Positions 1 through 10,245 of a stretch of 64,000 bases of DNA are shown piece by piece (the stretch's first letter is position 1; the number at the start of each line of letters is the position of its first letter). Location of the stretch: contig JAJDET010000109.1 of NCBI GenBank assembly GCA_029259655.1, positions 1-64,000 on the forward strand, written 5' to 3'. Origin of the DNA: Planctomycetota bacterium (GTDB taxonomy: Bacteria > Planctomycetota > UBA1135 > GCA-002686595). A program made the translations under genes and the position numbers. The notes below the pieces were generated by a model, which worked only from the letters and a program-made list of their open reading frames with translations, did not search any database and was not told the origin of the DNA.

Positions 1-253
1 CTTCGACCCGTCCGAGGTGGAACCCGTGCGCTGGGCCGAGTCGGTGCGCGTTCCGACACTCGTGATGCACGGAGGGCTCGACGCACGCATCCGCGTGGAC
101 GAGGCGCGCGCGGTCGTGGACGCCGTGGAGGGCGATGTGCAGTTCCACGTGTTCGCCGACGCGCGCCACGCGCCGATCCTGCCCCAGGCGCGCGCCGAGT
201 GGATCGAGGTCATGAAGGCGTTCCTCGCCACGCGGGAGCCCGTCGGAGACTGA
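1..253 (+). CDS. alpha/beta hydrolase, C-terminal fragment
   Basis: Only the last ~83 codons are inside the window; the frame is open to the left edge. The fragment shows the end of an alpha/beta-hydrolase fold: a strand followed by the acid loop 'VMHGGLDARI' (catalytic Asp), and about 40 residues later 'FADARHAPI' with the likely catalytic His. This spacing is typical of prolyl-oligopeptidase-like or acyl-peptide hydrolases. The nucleophile and substrate-binding part lie upstream, so the exact activity cannot be given. Confidence 0.7.
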   Translation, partial: FDPSEVEPVRWAESVRVPTLVMHGGLDARIRVDEARAVVDAVEGDVQFHVFADARHAPILPQARAEWIEVMKAFLATREPVGD

Positions 254-344
254 CGCGATCCGCGTCCCGACCTAGAATGCTCCTCTCGAGACTCGTCTCG
301 GGAACGCTCGCTCGCATCCACGACAATCCAGAGGGAGAGAATCG

Positions 345-1190
345 ATGAAGCACATCCGTGCATCCGTCGGAGTTGCGCTCGTGATCGCCTCCGCAGTCCA
401 GGCCCAGGACCCGTCCGCGTCGAACGACACCCGGATACTCAACCTCACGGGCGAGGGTCTCGAGTACCACAGGAAGAGCTACATCCTGCTCGGCTCCTGG
501 GATCGATCGCTTCGGGATCGCCCATCACCCGTCATGGGCGGCAAGAACGAAGAGGTCGAGATCAAGTTCCAGCTCAGTGTCCGATACCCGTTCGCCCAGT
601 GGAACAACGAGCAGGACCACGTGTTCTTCGCCTATACGGCTACGTCTTTCTGGCAGGTGTACGACACGAACGACTCGTCACCCTTCCGCACGACGGATCA
701 CGAGCCGGAGCTGTTCTGGGAGCGAGAATGCACCGCTGAGCTCTCGACACGCGTGGGCGTGGTGCACGAGTCCAACGGCGAGAGCGGAATCGAGAACCGG
801 AGCTGGAACCGGCTCTACGTCGAAGGGCTCTACACGGGGTCGGAGGGAGAGCCGGACGGCGAAGGAGCCTGGGGCCTGTTGCTGAAGGCCTGGCACGTCT
901 TCGGAGAGGCGACCGAGAACGACGACATCAAGGACTTCATGGGCCCGTTCGAGCTCTGGGGCGAGTACTCACTCGGGACTGAAGAGGAACCTCGTCGCTT
1001 CTCGGCGATGCTGCGCAACAACCTCTGGCTCGACGACGACAACCGCGGAGCCTTCGAGCTCAACTACACGCACGGCTACGGCGAACACGTGCGCATCCTC
1101 TTCCAGTACTTCAACGGATACGGAGAGAGCTTGCTCGACTACGACGAGAACGCGAACCGCTTCGGGATCGGCCTCGAGTTCAGCTCCTGA
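345..1190 (+). CDS. pldA: outer-membrane phospholipase A (OMPLA)
   Basis: Predicted outer-membrane beta-barrel that hydrolyses acyl esters of phospholipids in the outer leaflet, usually as a Ca2+-dependent dimer. The 281-aa protein starts with a signal peptide (residues 1-20, ending AVQA). The OMPLA catalytic block 'HESNG...RSWNRLY' gives His141, Ser143 and Asn155, the same spacing as in the E. coli enzyme. Alternating hydrophobic strands continue to the final 'IGLEFSS', the usual barrel ending in an aromatic or hydrophobic strand. A GAGGGAGA ribosome site lies 8 nt before the ATG. The 3' end overlaps the convergent sigma-factor gene by 11 bp. Its presence is good evidence for a diderm host. 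Confidence 0.93.
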   Translation: MKHIRASVGVALVIASAVQAQDPSASNDTRILNLTGEGLEYHRKSYILLGSWDRSLRDRPSPVMGGKNEEVEIKFQLSVRYPFAQWNNEQDHVFFAYTATSFWQVYDTNDSSPFRTTDHEPELFWERECTAELSTRVGVVHESNGESGIENRSWNRLYVEGLYTGSEGEPDGEGAWGLLLKAWHVFGEATENDDIKDFMGPFELWGEYSLGTEEEPRRFSAMLRNNLWLDDDNRGAFELNYTHGYGEHVRILFQYFNGYGESLLDYDENANRFGIGLEFSS

Positions 1191-2418
1191 GCCGCCGCTC
1201 GAGGAACGCTCGCTCCGCGGCGTTCTCGGCGAGCCCGATCGCTCGTCGGTACGCCGCGTGAGCCTCCTCCTCGCGCTCCAGCCGGCGCAAGAGGTCGGCG
1301 TGGAGAGCGTGCAGGTAGACGTATTCGTCGAGGTCACGCCCGGCGCGCAGGCGTTCGACGATCGCCAGCCCTGCTTCGGGGCCCTCCGCCATGGCGACCG
1401 CGACCGCGCGATTGAGCTCGACGACCGGCGACGGCGTGTGTTCGAGGAGCGCGTCGAAGAGGAGCACGATCTCGCCCCAGTTCGTGTCATCGGGTCCGTG
1501 CGCGCGCGCGTGCGTGGCCGCGATGGCGGCCTGGATTTGATAGGGACCGGGCGCTCCGCGTCGCAGGGCGCTCTCCAGCACGGCGAGCCCCTCGCCGATC
1601 GCGGCGCGGTCCCACAGGCCCCGGTCCTGTTCCTCGAGCACGACGAGCTCGCCCCGCTCCGAAAGCCGAGCGTCGCGTCGCGAGTCCTGGAGCAGCATCA
1701 ATGCCAGCAGCCCAGAGACCTCGGGTTCGTCGGGGAGGAGCTCCAGGAGAATCCTCCCCAGCCGGATCGCCTCGCGCGCGAGCTCGCGGCGCACGAGGGC
1801 GTCGCCGCGAGTGGCCCCGTACCCCTCGTTGAAGACCAGGTACACGACGGTCAGGACAGCAGGCAGACGTCCGGGCAGGAGCGCGGCGGGCGGAACGCGG
1901 AAGGGGATGCCGGCCTCGCGGATCTTGCGCTTCGCGCGCACGAGACGCTGGGCCATCGCGCGCTCGCTGACCAGGAAAGCCCGGCCGATCTCCGCTGCCG
2001 TCAGCCCGAGCAGCGCGTTCAGGGTCAGCGGAACCTGCACGTCGCGCGCGAGCGCGGGATGACAGCACGTGAACGCGAGGCGCAGGCGGTCGTCCTCGTG
2101 GGGAAAGTCATCGTCCGGGAACCCGACCATGTGATCCTCCTCGGTCCGCGCCTCGGACCCGAGCTCCTCGAGCTTCGCTTCTCCCGTCCGTTCGCGCCGG
2201 AGGCGATCGACGAGCCGGTTCCTGGCCGCCGTCGCGATCCACGCCGCGGGTTTGTCCGGGACGCCGTCGGCCCGCCAGCGCTCGAGCGCCGTCGCGAACG
2301 CGTCCTGAAGCGCTTCCTCCGCCAGCTCGAAGTCGCCCGACCGGCGGATCAGCGCGGCGAGGAGTCGACCGTAGTCCGAGCTGTGGACACGCTCGAGCAG
2401 ATTCCTCACCGCGACCAA
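1180..2418 (-). CDS. ECF sigma factor with C-terminal helical extension (ECF42 type)
   Basis: RNA polymerase sigma-70 family protein of 412 aa, about twice the usual ECF length. Residues ~10-75 hold sigma region 2 ('[16 protein letters not shown]...[14 protein letters not shown]'). Residues ~110-170 hold region 4 ('[36 protein letters not shown]'). The remaining ~230 residues form a helical, TPR-like domain, as in the ECF42 group. TTG at 2418 is chosen because an AGGA lies 8 nt upstream; a GTG nine bases further in is the alternative. It follows the DGPF-domain gene by 10 bp, the hallmark ECF42 partner. No anti-sigma factor is adjacent, which also fits that group. Confidence 0.9.
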   Translation of the reverse strand: MVAVRNLLERVHSSDYGRLLAALIRRSGDFELAEEALQDAFATALERWRADGVPDKPAAWIATAARNRLVDRLRRERTGEAKLEELGSEARTEEDHMVGFPDDDFPHEDDRLRLAFTCCHPALARDVQVPLTLNALLGLTAAEIGRAFLVSERAMAQRLVRAKRKIREAGIPFRVPPAALLPGRLPAVLTVVYLVFNEGYGATRGDALVRRELAREAIRLGRILLELLPDEPEVSGLLALMLLQDSRRDARLSERGELVVLEEQDRGLWDRAAIGEGLAVLESALRRGAPGPYQIQAAIAATHARAHGPDDTNWGEIVLLFDALLEHTPSPVVELNRAVAVAMAEGPEAGLAIVERLRAGRDLDEYVYLHALHADLLRRLEREEEAHAAYRRAIGLAENAAERAFLERRLRS

Positions 2419-2428
2419 GGCCGCAGTC

Positions 2429-2803
2429 CTACGCCGGGTGCGTGGACTCGTCGCAGTCCATCTCCCAGATGGGCCGGACCTCGACCGAACCGTACGCGGC
2501 GGTCGGGATCTTCGCCGCCCATGTGATGGCAGCGTCGAGGTCGGGAACGTCGATCAGGTAGAACCCGCCGATCTGTTCCTTGGTCTCCGCGAAGGGTCCG
2601 TCCGTGGTCACCGTGTCGCCCTTTCGGACGCGCACTGTGGTCGCCGACGAGATGGGCTGCAGCCGCTCCGAGGACTGCATCGCGCCGGACGTCGCGAGCT
2701 CCTCCGAGAACGTCCCGTAGCCCTCCATGAGCTCCCCCATCGCCTCCGGGGACATCTTCGCCTCGAGGGCTTCCTCGCCGTAGATCATGAGCAGGTACCG
2801 CAT
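2429..2803 (-). CDS. YCII/DGPF-domain protein
   Basis: A 124-aa single-domain YCII-related protein. It starts with the family's '[11 protein letters not shown]' strand and carries the signature Asp-Gly-Pro-Phe at residues ~68-71 followed by '[15 protein letters not shown]'. The ATG at 2803 has an AGGAG six bases upstream; a GTG directly before it is too close. It is the first gene of a two-gene operon with the long ECF sigma factor. DGPF proteins are the standard partners of ECF42 sigma factors and have been proposed to act in signalling or as targets; their chemistry is unknown. Confidence 0.9.
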   Translation of the reverse strand: MRYLLMIYGEEALEAKMSPEAMGELMEGYGTFSEELATSGAMQSSERLQPISSATTVRVRKGDTVTTDGPFAETKEQIGGFYLIDVPDLDAAITWAAKIPTAAYGSVEVRPIWEMDCDESTHPA

Positions 2804-2937
2804 CACTCGCTCCTCGCCTTTGGTCTCTGGACTGGTCGCGGCCGGACGCTCCGGCCTTCACCCTCCCCGACGAACGGGGAATCGCCGACTCGACACGCCT
2901 CCGGAGATTCTCGCAGGTCGAGGGCGCGACGGGACTC

Positions 2938-3468
2938 TCAGTCCAGGAGTCGCGGCCGGACCACCGTGACCAGCTCGGCCGAGCTCGCCGCGATGCGCCC
3001 CCAGGCCAGGTCCGTCCGGAGCACGGCCAGCGCTGCGGTCGGAAACGGCTTCTGACCCGGCTCCGGAGTGACAGGGGACCCCGACAGGAACTCCGTGAGC
3101 TCCCACATCCCCGGGTAGTGTCCGACGAGCAGCGCCGTCGAGGCGTTCGGGAGCTCGGAGACGATCGTGAGGAGATCCCGGACGCCGCCGCCGTAGATGC
3201 GTTCGTCCCAGACGATCTCGGCGTCCTCGCGGCCCGCCGCGTCCAGTACGAGTCGGGCGGTGTCGGCTGCGCGGCGCGCCGGAGAGCACACGACGCAGTC
3301 CGGCGAGTCGAGGTTCTCGCTGATCCAGCGCCCGAGCCGGGGGGCGTCGCGCTCCCCGCGCGGCGCGAGCGGGCGCTCGAAGTCGGACTGCCCCACCGCG
3401 GCCCAGGAGGACTTCGCGTGGCGCATCAGGAGCAGGGTCCGGCGCCCCTCGTCGCGGCTGGTCGTCAT
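2938..3468 (-). CDS. sixA: SixA-like histidine phosphatase
   Basis: Histidine-phosphatase superfamily protein of 176 aa. The N-terminal 'LLLMRHAKSSW' is the RHG/RHA motif with the phospho-accepting His. 'CSPARRAADTA' supplies the conserved Arg, and 'LLVGHYPGMWEL' the second catalytic His. Length and the MRHAKSSW sequence are SixA-like (phosphohistidine phosphatase, cytosolic). The ATG at 3468 is chosen over an upstream in-frame codon at 3513 because the homologous region begins 10 residues later. It is divergent from the polyphosphate kinase gene, with ~145 bp between starts, so the two may share a control region. The substrate in this organism is unknown. Confidence 0.88.
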   Translation of the reverse strand: MTTSRDEGRRTLLLMRHAKSSWAAVGQSDFERPLAPRGERDAPRLGRWISENLDSPDCVVCSPARRAADTARLVLDAAGREDAEIVWDERIYGGGVRDLLTIVSELPNASTALLVGHYPGMWELTEFLSGSPVTPEPGQKPFPTAALAVLRTDLAWGRIAASSAELVTVVRPRLLD

Positions 3469-3612
3469 GGGTCGAGAGCATGTCAAGACGAGGCGAATCG
3501 AGCGAGCGAGCACCCCTCCGAACCGCTCTACTCCTTAACAATCCGGGAGCTCTGGCCCCGGGAGCCCTCGTCGAGCGCGGTGGTAAACTGAGTCTGACGG
3601 CTGCGGCGGCGA

Positions 3613-5934
3613 ATGAACCCCGGACAGAAGAAGACAGGACGCGTCCGCCAGCTCGAGGCGGAGCTGGGCGAGGAACTGGGCTCGAAGGGAGTGGAGAGCC
3701 GCGTCCGGAGCGCGAGCGTCGAGAGCGCGATCCGCCCTCCCCCGTGGCCGACCGAGCCGGCGAGAACGCCGGCCGACCGCGGACCCGCCCCCGACGCCAC
3801 CACCGAGCCGGAGACGTCGCGGCCCGAGTACCACCTGAACCGCGAGCTCACCTGGTTGAACTTCAACTTTCGCGTCCTCCACGAGGCCGAGGACGCGCGC
3901 ACACCGTTGCTCGAGCGCCTGAAGTTCGTCTCGATCGTCAGCTCGAACCTGGACGAGTTCTTCATGAAGCGGATCGGCGGCCTGAAGCAGCAGGTCGGCG
4001 CCGGGCTGCACAACAGGACCGTGGACGGGCGCACGCCTGCGGAGCAGATCGCAGAGTGCTCCGCTCTCGTCCGCGTCCTGGAGCTGCGCAAGCGAGCTGT
4101 CTTCCTGGAGCTGGTGGACCGTCTGGCTGAGAGGGACATCGTGATCACGGCCTGGGATGACCTCGACGACGAGGACCGCGCCGCGCTCCGCGATCACTAT
4201 CTCGAAAACATCTATCCCCTCGTCACTCCGCAGGCCACGGATCCTGCGCACCCGTTCCCCTTCATCTCGAACCTCTCCCTCAACCTCCTGGTCACGCTGC
4301 GCTATCCGAAGGACCCTTCGCTGTCCCTCGCGCGTGTGAAGGTGCCGGTCGGCGCCGGAATCCCCCGCTTCGTGCGCATCGGGGACAAGGACCGGTTCAT
4401 CGCGATGGAGAGCATCATGTCGAACAATCTCGACCTGCTCTTCCCCGGCATGGAGATCGAGAGCTGCTCCGCGTTCCGCGTGACCCGCAACGCAAACACG
4501 GAGCGGGACGAGGAGCGAGCGGAAGACCTCCTCGTGCTGATCGAGAGCGAGCTGCGCGACCGCAAATTCGCGCCGGTAGTGAGGCTGGAGGTCGACGAGG
4601 ACATGGCTCCGTCGCACCGCGCAATGCTGGCCGCGGAGCTCGGGCTCGACGAGCAGGAGGACGTCTTCGACGTCAGGGGCCTTCACGACCTGGGAGACCT
4701 CACGGAGCTCGCTGCGAGCTCCGATCCGGATCTGCACGATCCGGCCCACCACCCGATCGACCATCCCGAGCTGACCAGCGATCGCAACGTCTTTCACGTC
4801 ATCCGCGAGGTCGGTTCGATCCTGCTGCACCACCCCTATGTGTCGTTCAGGACCTCCGTCGAGCGGCTCCTGCGCGAGGCCAGCCGGGACCCGAAGGTGC
4901 GCGCGATCAAGATGTCGCTGTACCGGACCTCGGCGGACACCAAGGCGATCAAGTACCTCATCGATGCCGCGCTGAACGGCAAGCAGGTCGCGGTCATGGT
5001 CGAGCTCAAGGCTCGCTTCGACGAGGAGGCCAACATCCGCTGGGCGAGCCGGATGGAAGAGGCTGGGATCCACGTCACGTACGGTGTGATCGGCCTCAAG
5101 ACGCACTGCAAGGTGATCCTCGTCGTGCGGCAGGATCACGACGGGCTCCGGCGATACGCGCACGTGGGTACGGGGAACTACCACGCGGGAACTGCGCGCC
5201 GGTACTCGGACCTGGGCCTCCTCACGTGCGACCCGGAGATCGGCAAGGACCTGACCGAGCTCCTGAACTACCTGACCACCGGCTACAAGCCGCGGCGCAA
5301 GTACCACAAGCTCCTCCCCGCACCGAAGATCTGCAAGGCCGCCCTGCTCGAGCGGATCTCGCGCGAGATCGACGTGCACACGGCGGAATCGCCGGGCCGC
5401 ATCCAGTTCAAGATGAACGCGCTCGAGGACCCCGACATCGTGCGAGCGCTGTACGACGCGTCACGAGCGGGGGTCCAGGTCGACCTGCTCATCCGCGACA
5501 CCTGCCGGCTGCGACCGGGGATCCCGCACCTGTCCGAGACGATCCGCGTCGTGAGCCTCGTGGGCCGGTTCCTCGAGCACGCGCGCGTCTACTACTTCCA
5601 GAACGGCGGAAACGAGGAGTACTACATCGGGTCCGCGGACGCGATGCAGCGCAACCTCAACAGCCGCGTCGAGGTCCTCGCCCCGGTGGAGGGGGGAACC
5701 CAGCGGGAGGAGTTGCGCTTCCTTCTCGACGCACAACTCGCCGACGTGCGAAGTGCCTGGGAGATGCAATCCGACGGAAGCTACGTGCAGCGGACGCCCG
5801 CGAGCGAGGAGGTCGCCAAGAGCTCGCAGGAGCTCGTCATGGAATGGCACGAGGCGCGCCTGAAGAGCGCGACTCGCCTGCGCAATCGCAAGCTGCGCGG
5901 TCCCGACCGGCGGAACATGCGCAGCTCCGACTAG
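3613..5934 (+). CDS. ppk1: polyphosphate kinase 1
   Basis: Reversible transfer of the ATP gamma-phosphate to polyphosphate. The 773-aa protein has a ~70-residue low-complexity N-terminal extension and then the full PPK1 core: 'NRELTWLNFNFRVLHEA' (N domain), 'ERLKFVSIVSSNLDEFFMKRIGGLK' (head), and two PLD-like C-terminal domains. His498 in 'GLKTHCKVILVV' is the expected autophosphorylated residue. His656 in 'FLEHARVYYF' is the second conserved His, and 'GTGNYH' follows the first. Translation from ATG 3613 is plausible although the ribosome site is weak. A start nearer residue 70 would also give a complete enzyme. Confidence 0.97.
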   Translation: MNPGQKKTGRVRQLEAELGEELGSKGVESRVRSASVESAIRPPPWPTEPARTPADRGPAPDATTEPETSRPEYHLNRELTWLNFNFRVLHEAEDARTPLLERLKFVSIVSSNLDEFFMKRIGGLKQQVGAGLHNRTVDGRTPAEQIAECSALVRVLELRKRAVFLELVDRLAERDIVITAWDDLDDEDRAALRDHYLENIYPLVTPQATDPAHPFPFISNLSLNLLVTLRYPKDPSLSLARVKVPVGAGIPRFVRIGDKDRFIAMESIMSNNLDLLFPGMEIESCSAFRVTRNANTERDEERAEDLLVLIESELRDRKFAPVVRLEVDEDMAPSHRAMLAAELGLDEQEDVFDVRGLHDLGDLTELAASSDPDLHDPAHHPIDHPELTSDRNVFHVIREVGSILLHHPYVSFRTSVERLLREASRDPKVRAIKMSLYRTSADTKAIKYLIDAALNGKQVAVMVELKARFDEEANIRWASRMEEAGIHVTYGVIGLKTHCKVILVVRQDHDGLRRYAHVGTGNYHAGTARRYSDLGLLTCDPEIGKDLTELLNYLTTGYKPRRKYHKLLPAPKICKAALLERISREIDVHTAESPGRIQFKMNALEDPDIVRALYDASRAGVQVDLLIRDTCRLRPGIPHLSETIRVVSLVGRFLEHARVYYFQNGGNEEYYIGSADAMQRNLNSRVEVLAPVEGGTQREELRFLLDAQLADVRSAWEMQSDGSYVQRTPASEEVAKSSQELVMEWHEARLKSATRLRNRKLRGPDRRNMRSSD

Positions 5935-5942
5935 CCAGAGCG

Positions 5943-7271
5943 TCAGACGGCTTCGGACACGCTCGAGAACTCGAAGCCCGACACGCGCAACGCGGGGACG
6001 ACGGAGCTCGTCCCCCTCGATCCGCGCCCCGCGACGCGCACGGCGCGCGACATGGCTTCGACGTTCTTCAGAACGCGGACGGGGCTGTCGTTCCAGCGGA
6101 AGTTGTTCACCGGATAGGCGATCTCGCCGTTCTCGATCCAGAAGACGCCGTCGCGTGTGAGGCCGGTGTAGGAGAGCGAGCGGGGATCCACGCTCCGGAT
6201 GTACCACAGCGAGGTGACGAGAAGGCCTCGCTCGGTGGACCGGACGAGACTCTCGAGCGAACCGGCCCCACCCTTCATGAGGACGTTGGAGCTCCCGGCG
6301 ACCGGCTCGACTCCCGCCGTGCGCGCCCAGTAGCGCGACGTCGCGAGTGCTCCGACGGTACCGTCCACGATCCACCCGACGCGGCGTCGGGGTAGCCCAT
6401 CGGACGCCCACGGGCGCACGGGAGCGAGCGAGCTCGCGGGATCGGACGCGATGGTCACGGTTCTCGGGAAGAGCTCCTCCCCGAGGCGGGTACCGTCGGA
6501 CGTCCCGAAGTAGCTGCGCCCCTCGTCGGCGCCCCTGCGGTCCATCGCACCGAGCAGGAGTCCCACCATGCTCGCCACACAGGCGGGTTCGAGGATCGCG
6601 GGGTATTCGCCCGGCGGGAGCTCGCGCGGCTTCGCGGACCGGCGGCCCTTGTCGATCGCAATCCCCGACCGGCCGACGTAGTCGAGCTCGGAAACGTCGT
6701 TCGATGCGTCGTTCGCCCAGCCCGACCCGGTTCCGTCGGTGGTCCGGACGGTCTCCGTGAACGCGGCCGTCGTCGAGCGGTGATAGCCGAAGAGTCCGGT
6801 AGAGCTCCCGAGGCACTCCACCCGCGCGTCGGAGCGACTGAACCCGGCCGCAACGAGACCTGCCTCGCGCGCGTCGCGGATGGCGAGCTCGGAGCCCGCA
6901 GCGATGTGCTCCGGGGCGTTCCTCGCCGTGGTGTTCGACCAGGCCTCGACTCGTTGGTAGTCCTGCGGCCCGAGACCCTCGACGAACTCCGGATCGGGAG
7001 GAGCGAGCCCGGCGATCTCCTCGGAGCGGCGCACCGCCCGCCGGAGACTCCCGTCGTCCAGCTGGTTGACCGAGGCAGTTCCGGACCTAGTTCCCACGAC
7101 GCTCGTCACCGAGACCGTATGCGAGCGGACGTTCCCGCTCGTAGACGGTGTGTTGCGCGCGAACCTCAGGTGCGTCGTCCGCTCGTCCCTCAGGGAGACG
7201 CGCACCTCGTCCGCACTGGAGAGCTCGACGATCCGGTCGACCACCGCACGACATTCCGCTCGTGTGAGCAT
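5943..7271 (-). CDS. tldE: TldE/PmbA-family protein (TldD partner)
   Basis: A 442-aa member of the TldD/PmbA family lacking the zinc motif, matching the non-catalytic TldE half of the TldD-TldE metalloprotease. Family features include the N-terminal 'VRVSLRDERTTHLRFARN' strand, the central 'PGEYPAILEPACVASMVGLLLGAM' and the C-terminal 'SLSYTGLTRDGVFWIENGEIAYPVNNFRWNDS'. ATG 7271 is preferred over GTG 7277 because GAGGGGG sits 5 nt upstream and overlaps the tldD stop. It is therefore the second gene of a coupled pair. Unlike its partner it has no visible signal peptide. The heterodimer trims unfolded or modified peptides in E. coli; the target here is unknown. Confidence 0.93.
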   Translation of the reverse strand: MLTRAECRAVVDRIVELSSADEVRVSLRDERTTHLRFARNTPSTSGNVRSHTVSVTSVVGTRSGTASVNQLDDGSLRRAVRRSEEIAGLAPPDPEFVEGLGPQDYQRVEAWSNTTARNAPEHIAAGSELAIRDAREAGLVAAGFSRSDARVECLGSSTGLFGYHRSTTAAFTETVRTTDGTGSGWANDASNDVSELDYVGRSGIAIDKGRRSAKPRELPPGEYPAILEPACVASMVGLLLGAMDRRGADEGRSYFGTSDGTRLGEELFPRTVTIASDPASSLAPVRPWASDGLPRRRVGWIVDGTVGALATSRYWARTAGVEPVAGSSNVLMKGGAGSLESLVRSTERGLLVTSLWYIRSVDPRSLSYTGLTRDGVFWIENGEIAYPVNNFRWNDSPVRVLKNVEAMSRAVRVAGRGSRGTSSVVPALRVSGFEFSSVSEAV

Positions 7272-7281
7272 CGCCACCCCC

Positions 7282-8862
7282 TCAGACCTCGCGACCCGTA
7301 TTGAGAACGTTGATCTTCCTGAAGCGAGCCGGAGAACAGCCGTGGCTCACGCCGTTCGACTGGCCCGGCTCACCCTTTCCGTCGTAGAACGACCCCCCGA
7401 CCCAGTACTCGGTCTCGTCACAGATCCTGTCGCACGCATTCCAGAAGTCGGGCGTGCGCGCCTGGTAGGCGACGTCCTTCAGCATTCCGACGACGCGACC
7501 GTTCTGGACGCGATAGTAGGTCTGTCCGCCGAACTGGAAGTTGTACCGCTGGTGGTCGATGCTGTAGCTCCCTCGACCGAAGATGAGGATCGCCTCCTCT
7601 GTGTCGGAGACCAGGTCCGCGAAAGAGAGTCTCTGCTTCCCCGGTTCCAGGTTGATGTTCGGCATGCGCTGGAACGGGACGTCGCGCCAGCTCTGGGCGT
7701 ACGAGCAACCGTACGAAGCCGGCCGCCCGAGGAGCGGAGCCTGATCGCGTGTGATCTGGTAGTCGACGAACATTCCGTCGCGCACGAGATCCCACTCGGT
7801 CGTCGGGACGCCGTCGTCGTCCCAGGCGCAGGTCGCCAGTGCCCCCTTGTGCGTCTTCTCGGCCCCGAAGCTGACGATGTCGCTCGCCAGGCGGAACGAC
7901 CCGAGCTTGTCCGGCGTCAAGAAGCTCGTACCGGCGTAGTTCGCTTCCATCCCGAGCGCTCGGTCGTACTCGGTCGGGTGGCCGATCGACTCGTGGATCG
8001 TCAGCCACAGGTGCGACGGGTGCAGGATCAAGTCGTACTGGCCGGGTTCCACCGACGGCGCCCGGTGCTTCTCGAGCACGTCCTCGGCGGCACGCTCGAC
8101 GTCGTCCAGCCAGGGGTAGTCTTCGACGTACTCGTAGCCCGTTCCCTGGGGGCTGGCGAAGGAGTTGCGGGTCTCGAAGCTCCCGCGCTCGCGATCGACG
8201 GAAGTGACCTGGAAGGAGGGGTTGCAGCGGTGGAGCGTCTGCTCGACGCAAGTCCCCTCGGTCGTGGCGAGCAGCTTGTGCTCACGCACGAAGTCCATGG
8301 AGGAGCTGCAGAACGAGATCCCCTCGTGCGCGAGAGCGGCCGTGTTGATGCCGATCATCGTCTCGACCTTCTCGGCCAAGGAGACCTCGAACGGATCGGA
8401 GCGGATGGGCGTGCTCCAGACGCCGACGACCGCGTCGACGGGAGCGAGCTCGACCGGCTCTCGCTGGAGGCGGGCGTTCGCGCGCGCGATCGAGACAGCT
8501 CGACGGGCGACACGCGCGATCTCGTCGCGTTCTACGGTCGGGCTGGCCGCGAAACCCCACGTCCCGTCGACCAGCACGCGAACGCCGAAGCCGCGGTCCT
8601 CGGAGTCATTGATCGAGCTCACGCGCTCTTCGCGGGCGAAGATGCGTTGCCTCCGGTAGTCGGCGATGCGGCAGTCCGCATAGCTCGCTCCGGCGCTGCG
8701 TGCCTCGTCGATCGCCACGGCGGCCAGGTCGGCGAGAGTGAAGTCCGGCTCGTTCCCGATGATGCCCCAGCTCGGCCTTCGGAGAGCCGTCGAGCAGCCG
8801 CCGAGCGCGAAGATCGAGGAGGCCGCCGTCGCCTGCAGGAAGTCACGTCGTCTCATCGTCAT
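7282..8862 (-). CDS. tldD: TldD metalloprotease with Tat/lipoprotein signal
   Basis: Catalytic subunit of the TldD/TldE zinc protease, 526 aa. The zinc motif HEXXXH is seen as 'HESIGH' at residues ~290-295, preceded by '[12 protein letters not shown]'. Further family blocks are '[13 protein letters not shown]', '[12 protein letters not shown]' and '[19 protein letters not shown]'. Unusually, the protein begins '[12 protein letters not shown]...LGGC', a twin-arginine signal ending in a lipobox (Cys ~23). It should therefore be exported folded and lipid-anchored. tldE follows directly. It is divergent from the TraB-like gene with a ~50-bp gap that must hold both promoters. Confidence 0.94.
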   Translation of the reverse strand: MTMRRRDFLQATAASSIFALGGCSTALRRPSWGIIGNEPDFTLADLAAVAIDEARSAGASYADCRIADYRRQRIFAREERVSSINDSEDRGFGVRVLVDGTWGFAASPTVERDEIARVARRAVSIARANARLQREPVELAPVDAVVGVWSTPIRSDPFEVSLAEKVETMIGINTAALAHEGISFCSSSMDFVREHKLLATTEGTCVEQTLHRCNPSFQVTSVDRERGSFETRNSFASPQGTGYEYVEDYPWLDDVERAAEDVLEKHRAPSVEPGQYDLILHPSHLWLTIHESIGHPTEYDRALGMEANYAGTSFLTPDKLGSFRLASDIVSFGAEKTHKGALATCAWDDDGVPTTEWDLVRDGMFVDYQITRDQAPLLGRPASYGCSYAQSWRDVPFQRMPNINLEPGKQRLSFADLVSDTEEAILIFGRGSYSIDHQRYNFQFGGQTYYRVQNGRVVGMLKDVAYQARTPDFWNACDRICDETEYWVGGSFYDGKGEPGQSNGVSHGCSPARFRKINVLNTGREV

Positions 8863-8912
8863 TCTCGAAAGGGTGCCGGCGGACGATCGTAGCGAGTTAG
8901 CCTGTCGACGTG

Positions 8913-10151
8913 ATGAAGCGCCCCTTTACAGCACTTGCCCTGGCTCTCTGCGTTGGGGGAGCGTCGGCGGAAGGGGCGGATCCTCCGCGGTACCTCCGCC
9001 TGGTCGAGGAGGGAGACGTCATCGGGCTGGAGCTCGCCATTCGGCGCTTCGCCCCGACCCATGGGAGTGGCCCCCATGTCTTCCTCGCCGCGGCGATTCA
9101 CATCGCCGAGCCGGCCTACTACGCGGCCCTCCAGGAGAGACTCGACGCGCTCCCGCTGGTCCTGTTCGAGAGCGTGAAGCCGCCGGGAACGGGAGACCCG
9201 CGACACGACGTGATCGAGCTCACCGACGCGCATCGGGTCGCGATCACGCGCGGGCGGATTCGCTTCATGGCCAGCGCGATGTATCGCTATCGCGCTCGAA
9301 AAGGGAACTGGCCGGGCGACCTCGCCGAGCTCGAGGCCGGACTCTCGAGGGACGTCGCGACGCTCGCCCGGAACGCGCGGCTGGACGGCTGGGGTCGTCC
9401 GCTCCGGCTCGCGGCCGCGCCGTCCAGGACGAAGCGCCCCTTCGACGTGCAGAGCCTCGGCGCGGACGGGCGGATCGGAGGAAAGGGGCCCGACTCGGAC
9501 CTGTGCTTCGCGGACCAGGACGAGCTGGAAGCGGTCGAGCGCGGGGAGGGCGGCGGGATCCAGCAGGACCTGGCCGAGGCCCTCGGGCTGGTCTTCCAGC
9601 TCGAAGCGATGGACCACTCGGGTGAGAACTGGAAGAACAGCGACCTGTCCATGGACCAGGTCGAGTCGAGGCTCCTCGGCTCGGGCGTCGAAGCGGACGA
9701 GCTCTTCGCATCGCTGCGCGGGAGCTCCTTCCTGGCCAAGGCCGCCGGCTTCACGCTGAAGCTCCTGACGCGGTTCTCCTACGGGTCGGCCGCGCTGAAG
9801 ATCTTCGGCCTGGAGATCCTGGGCCGGGCCGACGAGATCCTCGAGAGCTCACCGATCGCGACGGACGAGCTGTTCGCCGTCCTGATCGAGGACCGGAACC
9901 GCGTCGTCCTGGAGGATCTCCGGAAGGTCGTGGACGACGACGGACACCGGACGGTCGGTGTGATCTACGGCGCCGCCCACATGCGCGACCTCGAACGGGC
10001 GCTGGTGGAGGAGCTCGGCTACGAACCCGTGAGCGAGGAGTGGTTGCGAGCCGTCACCGTCGACACGACCGAGCTCGGAATCGACCCCGACGACGTGCGC
10101 TGGATGCGGCGCACGGTGCGCACCGCGCTCGACCGGCAGCTCGGGCGATAG
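8913..10151 (+). CDS. TraB/TIKI-like protein with pseudopilin-like insert
   Basis: Exported 412-aa protein with a signal peptide (residues 1-20, 'CVGGASA'). The TraB/TIKI signs are an N-terminal '[12 protein letters not shown]' (His near 63), 'LPLVLFES' (Glu), '[15 protein letters not shown]' and a C-terminal '[16 protein letters not shown]' with the second His. TIKI proteins are metal-dependent proteases. Between the first and later motifs, residues ~116-200 look like the globular domain of type II secretion major pseudopilin GspG: '[19 protein letters not shown]', 'LDGWGRPL', '[21 protein letters not shown]'. I know of no standard family with this insertion. ATG 8913 is used; GTG 8910 directly precedes it. 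Confidence 0.72.
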   Translation: MKRPFTALALALCVGGASAEGADPPRYLRLVEEGDVIGLELAIRRFAPTHGSGPHVFLAAAIHIAEPAYYAALQERLDALPLVLFESVKPPGTGDPRHDVIELTDAHRVAITRGRIRFMASAMYRYRARKGNWPGDLAELEAGLSRDVATLARNARLDGWGRPLRLAAAPSRTKRPFDVQSLGADGRIGGKGPDSDLCFADQDELEAVERGEGGGIQQDLAEALGLVFQLEAMDHSGENWKNSDLSMDQVESRLLGSGVEADELFASLRGSSFLAKAAGFTLKLLTRFSYGSAALKIFGLEILGRADEILESSPIATDELFAVLIEDRNRVVLEDLRKVVDDDGHRTVGVIYGAAHMRDLERALVEELGYEPVSEEWLRAVTVDTTELGIDPDDVRWMRRTVRTALDRQLGR

Positions 10152-10245
10152 TTCCGGGACAATCCCTCCTCGGGATTCCCGGATCGAAGCAGGCGTTCGC
10201 TACTCGGGAGTGTCTGTTCTCCTCCGCGGCGATATCCTCCGCCCC

